Below are positions 50,619 through 58,801 of a stretch of DNA of 64,000 nucleotides, one piece after another. The notes beneath the pieces are model-generated. The model saw only the letters and a list, made by a program, of their open reading frames with translations. It had not been told where the DNA came from and did no database searches. The position numbers were made by a program, and so were the translations under genes. How positions within the stretch are numbered: position 1 is the first letter of the stretch; every line of letters starts with the position of its first letter. This stretch comes from Kribbia dieselivorans NBRC 106261 (GTDB lineage Bacteria; Actinomycetota; Actinomycetes; Actinomycetales; Dermatophilaceae), in the NCBI RefSeq assembly GCF_001552435.1, contig NZ_BCRE01000043.1, positions 1-64,000 of the forward strand, written 5' to 3'.

Positions 50619-51982
50619 CCATGGCCCCTGAGTTGCCGACCGCGGCGATCGTCACCGACCCCGACATCAAGGCCGGGTACGCCGTCGACTCGTCGCTGGG
50701 GGCGCACTGCGACGGGGACTTCACCCTCGTGCGGGCGCGCGATCTCGATGACGTCGTCACCGTGCTCCGCCACGCGCAGGCGACCCGCACCCCGGTCGTG
50801 CCGCAAGGGGCACGGACCGGTCTGGCCGGCGGGTCGGTGGCCATTCCCGGCGGGATCGTGCTCAACCTCGAGGGTCTCGACACCGTGACCGAGATCGACC
50901 CGATCGAGGGGATCGCCGTGTGCGGCCCGGGCACGATCAACGCCGACCTCAAGGCCGCCGCCGCGCAGCAGGGGCTGTGGTACGCGCCCGATCCGGCCTC
51001 CTCGGGGTCGTGCACGATCGGCGGCAACGTCGCCACCAACGCCGGTGGACTGTGCTGCGTCAAGTACGGCGTGACCGCCGACCACATCCGGGGCCTTCAG
51101 GTCGTGCTCGCCTCGGGCGAGGTCATCACGACCGGGCGCCGCACGAGCAAGGGTGTGGCCGGGCTGGACCTGACCGGGTTGTTCGTCGGCTCGGAGGGCA
51201 CGCTCGGGGTCGTGACCGAGGTCGTCGCGCGCCTCATTCCACGCCCGGAGCCGCCGCTGACCGCGCTGGCGATCTTCGATTCGATGGCGGCGCTGACCCG
51301 GGCCATCGTCGCGCTGCGCCTCGAACCGCATCGTCCGAGCCTGATCGAGGTGCTCGACTCCCCCACGATGGCGGCCATCCAGGCCCTGGGTGACTACGGC
51401 TACCCGGCCGAGGCGACGGCCGTGCTGCTCGTGCAGTCCGACCGCGCCGGGCACGCCACCGAGGACATCGCCCGCTACGCGCAGGTGCTGGAGGCGGCCG
51501 GTGCCAGTGACCTCGCCACGGCCGATGACCCCCAGGAGGCGGAGTTGCTCATGGGCGGCCGGCGCATGCTCAACCCCGGCCTCGAAGCGAAGGGGCCGCG
51601 GTTCCTGGAGGACATCTGCGTGCCGATCGTCCGACTCGGCGATCTCATCGAGGCCGCGCATCGCGTCGGGGCGGCGCACGGCATCGAGGTGACGACCAGC
51701 GGCCACGGCGGTGACGGCAACCTGCACCCCTCGTTCTTCTTCGACCCGGAGGTGCCCGGCGGCCCGGGCAGCCGGGCCGCCGCAGAAGCCGCGTTCGGCG
51801 AACTCGTCACCATCGCCCTGGCGATGGGCGGCACGATCAGTGGGGAGCACGGTATCGGCACCCTCAAGGCCCGCTGGCTGGAGCAGGAAGTGGGTGCGGC
51901 CTCGCTGCAGCGCCAACGCGACCTCAAGCACCTGTTCGACCCGACGGAGATCCTCAACCCCGGCCGCGTGTACTGGTCCTGA
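50615..51982 (+). CDS. GlcD-type FAD-linked oxidase (glycolate / D-lactate dehydrogenase family)
   Basis: A 455-residue vanillyl-alcohol-oxidase-fold flavoprotein. PVVPQGARTGLAGGS and SSGSCTIGGNVATNAGG bind FAD; GLFVGSEGTLGVVTEV and the C-terminal TTSGHGGDGNLHPSFF and ISGEHGIGTLKARWL complete the family pattern. Glycolate, D-lactate or 2-hydroxyglutarate are possible substrates. The ATG at 50615 overlaps the upstream mini-gene stop; ATG at 50621 is an alternative. No iron-sulphur subunit (GlcF) is adjacent. Confidence 0.9.
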   Translation: MTMAPELPTAAIVTDPDIKAGYAVDSSLGAHCDGDFTLVRARDLDDVVTVLRHAQATRTPVVPQGARTGLAGGSVAIPGGIVLNLEGLDTVTEIDPIEGIAVCGPGTINADLKAAAAQQGLWYAPDPASSGSCTIGGNVATNAGGLCCVKYGVTADHIRGLQVVLASGEVITTGRRTSKGVAGLDLTGLFVGSEGTLGVVTEVVARLIPRPEPPLTALAIFDSMAALTRAIVALRLEPHRPSLIEVLDSPTMAAIQALGDYGYPAEATAVLLVQSDRAGHATEDIARYAQVLEAAGASDLATADDPQEAELLMGGRRMLNPGLEAKGPRFLEDICVPIVRLGDLIEAAHRVGAAHGIEVTTSGHGGDGNLHPSFFFDPEVPGGPGSRAAAEAAFGELVTIALAMGGTISGEHGIGTLKARWLEQEVGAASLQRQRDLKHLFDPTEILNPGRVYWS

Positions 51983-52007
51983 CCGTCGTTCTGTCAGAAT
52001 CACGATC

Positions 52008-52538
52008 ATGCCCACCGAAGTCGAACGCCAGTGGCTGAGCGAGGAGCACCTCCAGGACGTGCGCGGTCGCGTGCCGATCCTCTACGTCCAGGCCATCCCG
52101 GTGCGGGTCGACGAGAACGGAGATGTCGCCTCCGTCGGGCTGCTCTTGCGTGCCAACGACGACGGCCGGCTGACCCGCGAACTCATCGCCGGTCGCGTCC
52201 TGTATCACGAGCGGGTGCGCGACGCCCTGATGCGCCACCTCGAGAAGGATCTCGGTCCGGTCGCCCTGCCGCGGGTACCGGCCAGTCCCCAGCCGTTCAC
52301 CGTCGCGGAGTACTTCCCCACCCCGGGCGTGACGCCCTTCCACGACCCGCGCCAGCACGCGGTCGCGCTGTGCTACATCGTGCCGGTCGCCGGTGACTGC
52401 GCCCCGCAACAGGACGCCCTCGATCTGGCGTGGCTGACCCCGCAGGAGGCGTTGGCTCCCGAGGTCATCAGCCAGATGGCCAACGGCCACGGTGTGCTGC
52501 TGCGCCAAGCGCTCGCGCACCTGGGTCACAGCGTCTGA
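52008..52538 (+). CDS. NUDIX-like protein (DUF4916)
   Basis: A 176-residue protein similar to the DUF4916 NUDIX-hydrolase family of actinobacteria: VPILYVQAIPVRVDENGDVASVGLLLRAN in part and a C-terminal ALDLAWLTPQEAL. The classical NUDIX box GX5EX7REUXEEXGU is not intact (ELIAGRVLYHERVRDALMRHLEKDLGP), so pyrophosphatase activity is doubtful. ATG at 52008 follows the FAD-oxidase stop by 25 bases, with CAGAAT upstream as a weak -10. The role is unknown. Confidence 0.75.
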   Translation: MPTEVERQWLSEEHLQDVRGRVPILYVQAIPVRVDENGDVASVGLLLRANDDGRLTRELIAGRVLYHERVRDALMRHLEKDLGPVALPRVPASPQPFTVAEYFPTPGVTPFHDPRQHAVALCYIVPVAGDCAPQQDALDLAWLTPQEALAPEVISQMANGHGVLLRQALAHLGHSV

Positions 52539-52556
52539 GGGTCAACGTGTGACGCG

Positions 52557-53090
52557 TCAGCCCAGGTCGGCGCCCCGCGTCAGGTCGTGCGCTTCGGACA
52601 GCCCCACGTAGGTTGGGGCATTTGCGGCGACCAACGCCACCTCGGCCTCGGTCAGTGGGCGCACCGCCTTGGCCGGTGACCCCATGATCATCCAGCCTGT
52701 TTCCGCCTTCAGACCCGGCAGCACGAGCGACCCGGCGGCGACCATGCAGCCCTCGGGCACGACGGCTCCGTTGATGACGGTCGCGCGCATCCCGATCAGG
52801 CTCCCCGCACCGATCCGGCAGCCGTGGAGCACCGCCCCGTGACCGACACCGACGTCGTCACCGACCTCCAGCGGAATGCCCGGGTCGGCGTGCCCGATGA
52901 CTCCGTCCTGCAGGTTGGTGCGGGCGCCAATGGTGATCGACGCGCTCTCGGCGCGCAGCACGACGTTGTACCAGAGGTTCGCCTGCGCACCGATGGTCAC
53001 CGCTCCGGCGACGACGGCCGAGGCGGCCAAGCGGGCGGCGGGGTCGATGGTCGGGTCGACGCCGTTGACGCCGTAGATCAGGGGTGACAT
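52557..53090 (-). CDS. Gamma-class carbonic anhydrase family protein
   Basis: A 177-residue left-handed beta-helix trimer-forming protein of the YrdA/CaiE gamma-carbonic-anhydrase family. Hexapeptide repeats run from about residue 18 to 125. The metal histidines are in GVIGHADPG and GHGAVLHGC. Many members lack measurable anhydrase activity, so the catalytic role is uncertain. It is convergent to the NUDIX gene and lies 48 bases downstream of the plsC start-to-stop group on the same strand. Confidence 0.88.
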   Translation of the reverse strand: MSPLIYGVNGVDPTIDPAARLAASAVVAGAVTIGAQANLWYNVVLRAESASITIGARTNLQDGVIGHADPGIPLEVGDDVGVGHGAVLHGCRIGAGSLIGMRATVINGAVVPEGCMVAAGSLVLPGLKAETGWMIMGSPAKAVRPLTEAEVALVAANAPTYVGLSEAHDLTRGADLG

Positions 53091-53138
53091 GGGGTACCTC
53101 GAAGCTGGTGGTGATCGGGCCGGGTGACGGAGCGTCGT

Positions 53139-53897
53139 TCAGCCGGTGAACTCGTCGCGCGTGCGCTGCATGTCCGACAGGTCCTGGTGATAGGCGTCGT
53201 CATAGGTCGGGGCCGTACCGCCCAGCCGGGCCGGCAGATACCGCAGGTCCTCGCCGGTCAGGGGCGGGTACGCGGCGATGACCTCATCGAGCATGCGCTG
53301 CATCGTCTCCCGGAGGTGCTGCGTGACCGCGGTGACGTCGTCGTCGGGGCCGACCTCGATCGGCGCTCCGATCGCGACGTGGATGGGGATGTGGCTGCGG
53401 GAGAAGTTCTTCGGGATGTCCTTGGTCCAGATGCGGTGGGCGCCCCAGACGATCGTCGGGAGGATCGGGACTCCGGCCTCTTGTGCCATGCGTACCGCAC
53501 CGGGCTTGAGTTCCTTGATCTCGAACGACCGTGACATCGTCGCCTCGGGGTAGACCCCGACGATCTCCCCGTCCTTGAGCGCGGCGACGGCCAGGCGGTA
53601 GGCCTCCCCGCCGGAGCGGCGGTCCACCGGGATGTGCTTCAGGGCGCGCATCACCGGACCGGCGTACTTGTGCGACCAGATGGACTTCTTGGCCATGAAG
53701 CGCACCCAGCGGTGCTGCTTGCGCGCGCCGAGCCCCGCCATGAGGAAATCGGGGTAGGCCGTGTGGTTGATCGCCATGACTGCGCCGCCCGTGCGCGGCA
53801 CGTTCTCCCGCCCGGTGAAGGTGAAGCGATATCCGGCCAGGGCAAAGGCCCCGCGGGCCGCCAGCTCGACGCCGCGGTAGGGCAGTTCAAGGCTCAT
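53139..53897 (-). CDS. PlsC-type 1-acyl-glycerol-3-phosphate acyltransferase
   Basis: A 252-residue membrane-associated acyltransferase. The catalytic HxxxxD is in INHTAYPDF (about residue 45), the phosphate motif PVDRRSGGEAYRL and the V-Y-PEATMS motif (VGVYPEATMSRSF) follow. It transfers acyl groups in phospholipid synthesis; the precise acceptor is not known. TAACAT at 53904-53909, six bases before the ATG, indicates leaderless transcription divergent from valS. Confidence 0.88.
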   Translation of the reverse strand: MSLELPYRGVELAARGAFALAGYRFTFTGRENVPRTGGAVMAINHTAYPDFLMAGLGARKQHRWVRFMAKKSIWSHKYAGPVMRALKHIPVDRRSGGEAYRLAVAALKDGEIVGVYPEATMSRSFEIKELKPGAVRMAQEAGVPILPTIVWGAHRIWTKDIPKNFSRSHIPIHVAIGAPIEVGPDDDVTAVTQHLRETMQRMLDEVIAAYPPLTGEDLRYLPARLGGTAPTYDDAYHQDLSDMQRTRDEFTG

Positions 53898-53987
53898 GCG
53901 GCGATGTTAAGGGCCCAACCCGGGTCAAACCACCCTTGTCGACAACCGATTCGCGGGGCCGCGGGCGCAGGTGGGAAGATTGCGCGC

Positions 53988-56615
53988 ATGACCGAAGCGA
54001 GTGCCATCCGGACCACACCGATCCCCGACAAGCCCACCATCGACGGGCTCGAAGAGGTATGGGGACCGGTATGGGAGGAGCAGGGCACCTACCGCTTCGA
54101 CCGCGAGGCCGCCCTGGCCGCGCCGCGCGAGCAGATCTACGCGATCGACACTCCCCCGCCCACCGCATCGGGCTCGCTGCACGTCGGGCATGTGTTCTCG
54201 TACACCCACACCGACTGCCTTGCGCGCTACAAGCGCATGCAGGGTCACCACGTCTTCTACCCGATGGGCTGGGACGACAACGGCCTGCCGACGGAGCGTC
54301 GTGTGCAGAACTACTACGGCGTGCGCGGCGACGCGACCCTGCCGTACGAGCCCGGTTTCACCCCGCCTCAGGAGGGCGGTGACGGCAAGTCGACCAAGGC
54401 CGCGGACCAGAAGCCGATCAGCCGGCAGAACTTCATCGAGCTGTGCGACATCCTCACCGTCAAGGACGAGGAGACCTTCGAACACCTCTGGCGTCGCCTC
54501 GGACTGTCGGTGGACTGGCAGGTCAACTACCGCACCATCGACGACAACTCCCGCGCGACGGCACAGCAGGCGTTCCTGCGCAACCTGGCCCGTGGCGAGG
54601 CCTACACCGCCGAGGCTCCGGGTCTGTGGGATGTGACGTTCCAGACCGCGGTGGCCCAGGCCGAGCTCGAGGCCCGCGACTACCCCGGTGCCTTCCACCG
54701 CCTCGGGTTCCACACGTCCGACGGCAGCGGGCCGGTGTACATCGAGACCACGCGCCCCGAACTGCTGCCGGCGTGTGTGGCGCTGATCGCCCACCCCGAC
54801 GACGAGCGCTACCAGCCGCTGTTCGGCACCACCGTGCGCACGCCGCTGTTCAACGTCGAGGTGCCCGTGGTGGCCCACCCCGCTGCCGAGATGGACAAGG
54901 GCGCCGGCATCGCGATGTGCTGCACCTTCGGTGACCTCACCGACGTGCAGTGGTGGCGCGAGCTGCAGCTGCCGACCCGTTCCATCATCACGCGCAACGG
55001 AAGGATCCAGGCCGAGACGCCGGAGTGGATCACCGACCAGGCCGGCCGTGAGCTGTTCGCCCAGGCGGCGACCAAGACGGTGCACTCGGCTCGAGAGGTC
55101 ATCGTCGACGCGCTGCGTTCCTCCGGCGACATGGAGGGCGAGCCCCAGAAGACCCAGCGCAAGGCCAACTTCTTCGAGAAGGGCGACAAGCCGCTCGAGA
55201 TCGTCACCTCGCGGCAGTGGTACATCCGCAACGGCGGTCGCGACGCCGACCTCAACGCCGCGCTGCTGGCCCGCGGTGACGAGCTCGAGTTCCACCCGGG
55301 CTTCATGCGGACCCGCTACGAGAACTGGGTCAGCGGCCTCAACGGCGACTGGCTCATCTCACGGCAACGGTTCTTCGGCGTGCCGATCCCGGTGTGGTAC
55401 CGCCTCGACGAGGCCGGTGAGCCCGACTACGACACCCCGATCGTGCCCGACGAGGCGGCCCTGCCCGTTGATCCCGTGGTGCAGGCTCCGCCCGGTTTCA
55501 CCGAGGAGCAGCGTGGGGTCGCCGGCGGTTTCATCGGCGACACCGACATCATGGACACGTGGGCGACGTCGTCGCTGACCCCGCAGATCGCCGCCGGGTG
55601 GCGCGACGACCCGGAGTTGTTCGACACGATCTTCCCGATGGACCTGCGCCCGCAGGGTCAGGACATCATCCGCACATGGCTGTTCTCCACGGTCGTGCGC
55701 TCCCACCTCGAACACGACTCATTGCCCTGGCGGCACGCGGCGATCTCGGGCTGGATCCTCGACCCGGACCGCAAGAAGATGTCCAAGTCCAAGGGCAACG
55801 CCCAGACCCCCGAGGACGTCGTGCGCGAACACGGGGCCGACGCGGTGCGCTACTGGGCAGCCTCGGCCAAGCTCGGCACCGACGCGGCCTACGACACCGG
55901 CCAGATGAAGGTCGGCCGCCGTCTGGCCATCAAGGTGCTCAACGCGAGCAAGTTCGCCCTGTCGTTCGGCGAGGTCGACGGAGCGTTGCTCGCGGCCATC
56001 ACCCAGCCCCTCGACACCGCGATGCTCGCCTCCCTGGCCGACGTCATCACCCGAGCCACGGACGCGTTCGAGAAGTACGACCACGCCCGGGCCCTCGAAC
56101 TGACCGAGTCGTTCTTCTGGACCTTCTGCGACGACTACCTGGAACTCGTCAAGGACCGCGCCTACGGCGGTCAGGGCGAGGAGGCCGCTGCCTCGGCGCG
56201 CGCCGCCCTGCGCGTGGCGCTCGACGCCGTGCTGCGGCTGCTGGCTCCGTTCCTGCCCTACGCGACCGAGGAGGTCTGGTCGTGGTTCCAGACCGGGTCG
56301 GTGCACCGTGCTCCGTGGCCCACCGTCGCCGAGGTGACCCCGGAGACGGTCGGCGACCCGGCGGTGCTCACCGCGGTCAGCGAGGCCCTCTCACAGGTGC
56401 GCAAGGCCAAGTCCGACGCCAAGGTCGGGATGAAGTCCGAGATCACCTCGACGACGTTGGTCGGCCCGCCCGCTCAGGTGGCGTTGGTCAAGCTGGGCGA
56501 GGGCGACCTGCGCGCCGCCGGCCGCCTGACCGGCACGATCGAGTTCGCCGACGGTGACTCGATGGCGCTGCGCGACACCGAACTCGTGCCGTTCGTCAAG
56601 CCGCCGAAGGCCTGA
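53988..56615 (+). CDS. valS: Valyl-tRNA synthetase
   Basis: An 875-residue class I synthetase. HIGH is HVGH in ASGSLHVGHVFSYTHTD, and KMSKS is RKKMSKSKGNA near residue 600. The CP1 editing domain lies between. The protein ends soon after the anticodon-binding domain (...LVPFVKPPKA), so the C-terminal coiled coil of many ValRS is reduced. ATG at 53988 gives family length. In relatives valS usually runs with folC; here it is on the opposite strand, about 16 kb away, indicating rearrangement. Confidence 0.96.
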   Translation: MTEASAIRTTPIPDKPTIDGLEEVWGPVWEEQGTYRFDREAALAAPREQIYAIDTPPPTASGSLHVGHVFSYTHTDCLARYKRMQGHHVFYPMGWDDNGLPTERRVQNYYGVRGDATLPYEPGFTPPQEGGDGKSTKAADQKPISRQNFIELCDILTVKDEETFEHLWRRLGLSVDWQVNYRTIDDNSRATAQQAFLRNLARGEAYTAEAPGLWDVTFQTAVAQAELEARDYPGAFHRLGFHTSDGSGPVYIETTRPELLPACVALIAHPDDERYQPLFGTTVRTPLFNVEVPVVAHPAAEMDKGAGIAMCCTFGDLTDVQWWRELQLPTRSIITRNGRIQAETPEWITDQAGRELFAQAATKTVHSAREVIVDALRSSGDMEGEPQKTQRKANFFEKGDKPLEIVTSRQWYIRNGGRDADLNAALLARGDELEFHPGFMRTRYENWVSGLNGDWLISRQRFFGVPIPVWYRLDEAGEPDYDTPIVPDEAALPVDPVVQAPPGFTEEQRGVAGGFIGDTDIMDTWATSSLTPQIAAGWRDDPELFDTIFPMDLRPQGQDIIRTWLFSTVVRSHLEHDSLPWRHAAISGWILDPDRKKMSKSKGNAQTPEDVVREHGADAVRYWAASAKLGTDAAYDTGQMKVGRRLAIKVLNASKFALSFGEVDGALLAAITQPLDTAMLASLADVITRATDAFEKYDHARALELTESFFWTFCDDYLELVKDRAYGGQGEEAAASARAALRVALDAVLRLLAPFLPYATEEVWSWFQTGSVHRAPWPTVAEVTPETVGDPAVLTAVSEALSQVRKAKSDAKVGMKSEITSTTLVGPPAQVALVKLGEGDLRAAGRLTGTIEFADGDSMALRDTELVPFVKPPKA

Positions 56616-56622
56616 CGACTCT

Positions 56623-56642
56623 CCGACACACCGACAGGGTCC
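56623..56642 (+). repeat. 20-bp direct repeat, left copy
   Basis: CCGACACACCGACAGGGTCC is repeated exactly at 57375-57394, in the same orientation. The two copies flank the secreted-protein gene, as if that 750-bp segment had been inserted or duplicated. The last seven bases also belong to the terminator hairpin. Confidence 0.85.
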
Positions 56643-56681
56643 TGCGAAGCGCGCGCTATACCGCGCGTTTCGCAGGACCCT
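56636..56681. terminator. 20-bp hairpin after valS
   Basis: AGGGTCCTGCGAA pairs with its inverse complement at 56669-56681, and inner CGCGCG arms (56550-type spacing, 56650-56655 with 56662-56667) extend the stem to about 20 bp including one G-T pair, leaving a six-base loop. It lies between valS and the convergent secreted-protein gene and could end both transcripts. There is no T-tract. Confidence 0.8.
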
Positions 56682-56722
56682 GCGTTGCGTCAGCGCGGGG
56701 TCACCTCGTGGCGAGCGACTGC

Positions 56723-57256
56723 TCAGCGGATCCTGACGTCGGCATAGGCCACGGCATATTCAGAACTCGAGCAGCGCGAGGGGAGTTCACCATACGTGGC
56801 CTCCAGTCGAGTGCGGACGTCCGCGGGGACCTCCCCAACGAAGCCGATCCACCCCGTCGGGCCGTCGATGTCGTAGCCGGCGAAGGTGCTCTCGTGCTTC
56901 TGTGCGACCTCCGCAACCTTCATGATCCGCTCGTGCTGCCGCTGGCGCTCAAGAATCGTTCGCCCGCTGATCCCGTCCTGCTTCGCCAACAAAGCAGCGT
57001 CCTGCACGTCAGCGATGGAGACGCCATCAATGTCCCCCTCCGGAACGCCGTCCGGGGAAATCGTCAGGCGGACCGCCACGTCAGGAAGCTTCTCGGGACC
57101 CACCCCCGCCGCCACGGCCCGGTCGATCACCTCGGCGACGGTGGTCTCGTCCTGATCTCCCCCCCTGTCAGCAAGTGCCTGGCTCGACAGTGCAAGCACC
57201 CCCGTCACTGTCGAAAGCAGCGCGATACCCATCACCGATGAATGCCGAAACCTCAC
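56723..57256 (-). CDS. Secreted protein of unknown function
   Basis: A 177-residue protein with a clear signal peptide (VRFRHSSVMGIALLSTVTGVLALSSQALA in part, cleavage after ALA). The mature part is mostly helical, then ends STFAGYDIDGPTGWIGFVGEVPADVRTRLEATYG in part, which recalls the propeptide of alpha-lytic-type serine proteases, without any protease domain. This resemblance is weak. Two cysteines are absent or unpaired (one Cys near the end). The gene is enclosed by 20-bp direct repeats. GTG at 57256 is chosen for the signal peptide. Confidence 0.55.
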   Translation of the reverse strand: MRFRHSSVMGIALLSTVTGVLALSSQALADRGGDQDETTVAEVIDRAVAAGVGPEKLPDVAVRLTISPDGVPEGDIDGVSIADVQDAALLAKQDGISGRTILERQRQHERIMKVAEVAQKHESTFAGYDIDGPTGWIGFVGEVPADVRTRLEATYGELPSRCSSSEYAVAYADVRIR

Positions 57257-57374
57257 GTCGCCCCCCGTGCCCCGTGTGAACCATGCATTGCCATCGTAGG
57301 CCCTCGCGCCAAGCGAGTCCCACGGAATCGCGCATCTGCCGAGCCTGCCGTTCCTGCGGAGCACCGGTTGCTCC

Positions 57375-57394
57375 CCGACACACCGACAGGGTCC
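57375..57394 (+). repeat. 20-bp direct repeat, right copy
   Basis: Exact copy of the 56623-56642 unit, 752 bases away in the same orientation, just before the stop codon of the next minus-strand gene. Here it is not part of a hairpin. Confidence 0.85.
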
Positions 57395-57400
57395 CGTGCG

Positions 57401-58024
57401 TCACCGCTCCGCTGTGTCCGCCTTCTCCGCCTTGCGACGGCGCCACTTGCGATCGAGGGTCCACCAGACGAGGAACCCGATGATGACCAATGCGAGGACC
57501 AGGCCGACCGTGACACCGGTCTGGTAACCGCGTCCATCGGTGAGCATCTGGTACTCCAGTGACCCCTTGTTGTCGTTGATCTCGTTCAGCCGCACACGCA
57601 GCGAGAAGGCCAGCGGCAGCAGGGGCAGCGCGGCGAACACCCCGAGGGTGACGCGCAGCCACATCCACATCTTCCGCCGGAACAGCAGCCACAGGAAGAT
57701 CGCCGACGCCAGGGTGCAGCCGAAGCCGATGACGAAACCGAAGGTCCACCCGCGGAAGACGCTGCCGGCCACCTGATTGCGGACGATGCTGATCCACCAC
57801 TCGCCGAAGAGGAACCAGCCGAACATCAGCGCCAGGACCGCACCGACGGCGAACGCGCCGAAGATCAGGGCTCGGCGGCCGCCTTCGACGGCTTGGCCGG
57901 CCAGTCGTTGACCGGTCTCTTTGCTGTGGTCGAGGAAGGAGGGTCGTTCGGGTGTCGTCGGTGCGGGTTGAGCGGGTGTGGGGTCCGTGGGCTGGGAGGG
58001 CGTCGAACCGGTCTGGTCAGGCAT
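57401..58024 (-). CDS. Four-helix membrane protein, unknown function
   Basis: A 207-residue protein with a Pro/Thr-rich N-terminus (SQPTDPTPAQPAPTTP), then about four hydrophobic segments (residues about 50-72, 88-112, 122-140 and 165-190) and a charged C-terminus (DRKWRRRKAEKAD). I recognise no family. It is ten bases downstream of the C39-like peptidase gene on the same strand, so a shared transcript is likely. The ATG at 58024 is favoured because of family-like acidic start MPDQTG. Confidence 0.65.
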   Translation of the reverse strand: MPDQTGSTPSQPTDPTPAQPAPTTPERPSFLDHSKETGQRLAGQAVEGGRRALIFGAFAVGAVLALMFGWFLFGEWWISIVRNQVAGSVFRGWTFGFVIGFGCTLASAIFLWLLFRRKMWMWLRVTLGVFAALPLLPLAFSLRVRLNEINDNKGSLEYQMLTDGRGYQTGVTVGLVLALVIIGFLVWWTLDRKWRRRKAEKADTAER

Positions 58025-58034
58025 GCCGCCATTC

Positions 58035-58775
58035 TCACCCACGCGCGCCCCGAGTGGGAGACACCTCGCTGGTCGTGACGTGACCGCCGTGCGGCATGGG
58101 CCGCGGCAGGGCGTCGCGCACCAGGTCGCCGACCGTGTCCAGGATCGGCTTGCGCTCGCTCGGCTGGACCAGCACCCACGGCAGATCCCAGCCCGCCAAC
58201 CCGAGACGCCCCGAGGCGAACCGCCGGTCATCGAGCAACGTGACCTGCCCGGTGTACGGGTCGTAGACATCGAGATAGGAGTCCCCATCCCCCGGCAGCA
58301 CGAGCGTCACGTGTCGCGGCAACGTGCGACTGCCGACGTACAGCAGGGCCGGGACCCCGACCTCGACGAGCTCAACGAGACGAGCGTGGCGGCGACGGAG
58401 CGCCGTGGCCGAGTCCGCGCGGATCGGCACGATGTCGTAATCCAGACCCCGCCGCGCGGCGCCCGCCTCCAGTTCACGCCGAGCCCCCCACGGAGGGGTG
58501 CCCAGCGACCGCGGCCAGGGCATGCTCAGTCGCCCGTCGGGGGCCCGGAAGGCATTGGTGCGCCGATGCACGACCGCCTCATAGGCGGAGAATCGTTCGG
58601 CCTCGGTGGCCCCGTCGGGCGCCCCCACGGGTCGGCCTTCCCCGGCGATGATCCACCGCGCGAACGGCGGGTCGACGAGCATCCGCGCCACGGTCAGGCA
58701 GGCAGCCCCGCAGGTGGTCGGCGTCGTCTGTCGGGGCGCCTGGTCGCCCGAGTGCAACCGGAACGAGGTGTTCAC
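58035..58775 (-). CDS. C39-like papain-fold cysteine peptidase
   Basis: A 246-residue cytosolic protein (no signal peptide). The N-terminus holds the oxyanion Gln and catalytic Cys in QTTPTTCGAACLTVARML (Q16, C22). LPRHVTLVLPG supplies the His and YDPYTGQVTLL the Asp/Asn, the triad order of peptidase C39/papain-like enzymes. No transporter or leader-peptide gene is adjacent. The substrate is unknown; processing of a peptide or polyglutamate are possibilities. It lies 26 bases upstream of clpX's stop, on the same strand, so it follows clpX in the same direction. Confidence 0.7.
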   Translation of the reverse strand: MNTSFRLHSGDQAPRQTTPTTCGAACLTVARMLVDPPFARWIIAGEGRPVGAPDGATEAERFSAYEAVVHRRTNAFRAPDGRLSMPWPRSLGTPPWGARRELEAGAARRGLDYDIVPIRADSATALRRRHARLVELVEVGVPALLYVGSRTLPRHVTLVLPGDGDSYLDVYDPYTGQVTLLDDRRFASGRLGLAGWDLPWVLVQPSERKPILDTVGDLVRDALPRPMPHGGHVTTSEVSPTRGARG

Positions 58776-58801
58776 CCCCTCATCCTGCCCCGTACGCGAA
58801 C

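Noticed and set aside
52008-52538. DUF4916 protein as an active NUDIX hydrolase
   Set aside because: The NUDIX box Glu pattern is not intact, so only fold-level similarity is claimed.
56723-57256. Secreted protein considered as a truncated S1 serine protease
   Set aside because: Only a weak resemblance of the C-terminus to a protease propeptide; no catalytic His, Asp or GDSGG, and no remnant between the stop and the valS terminator.
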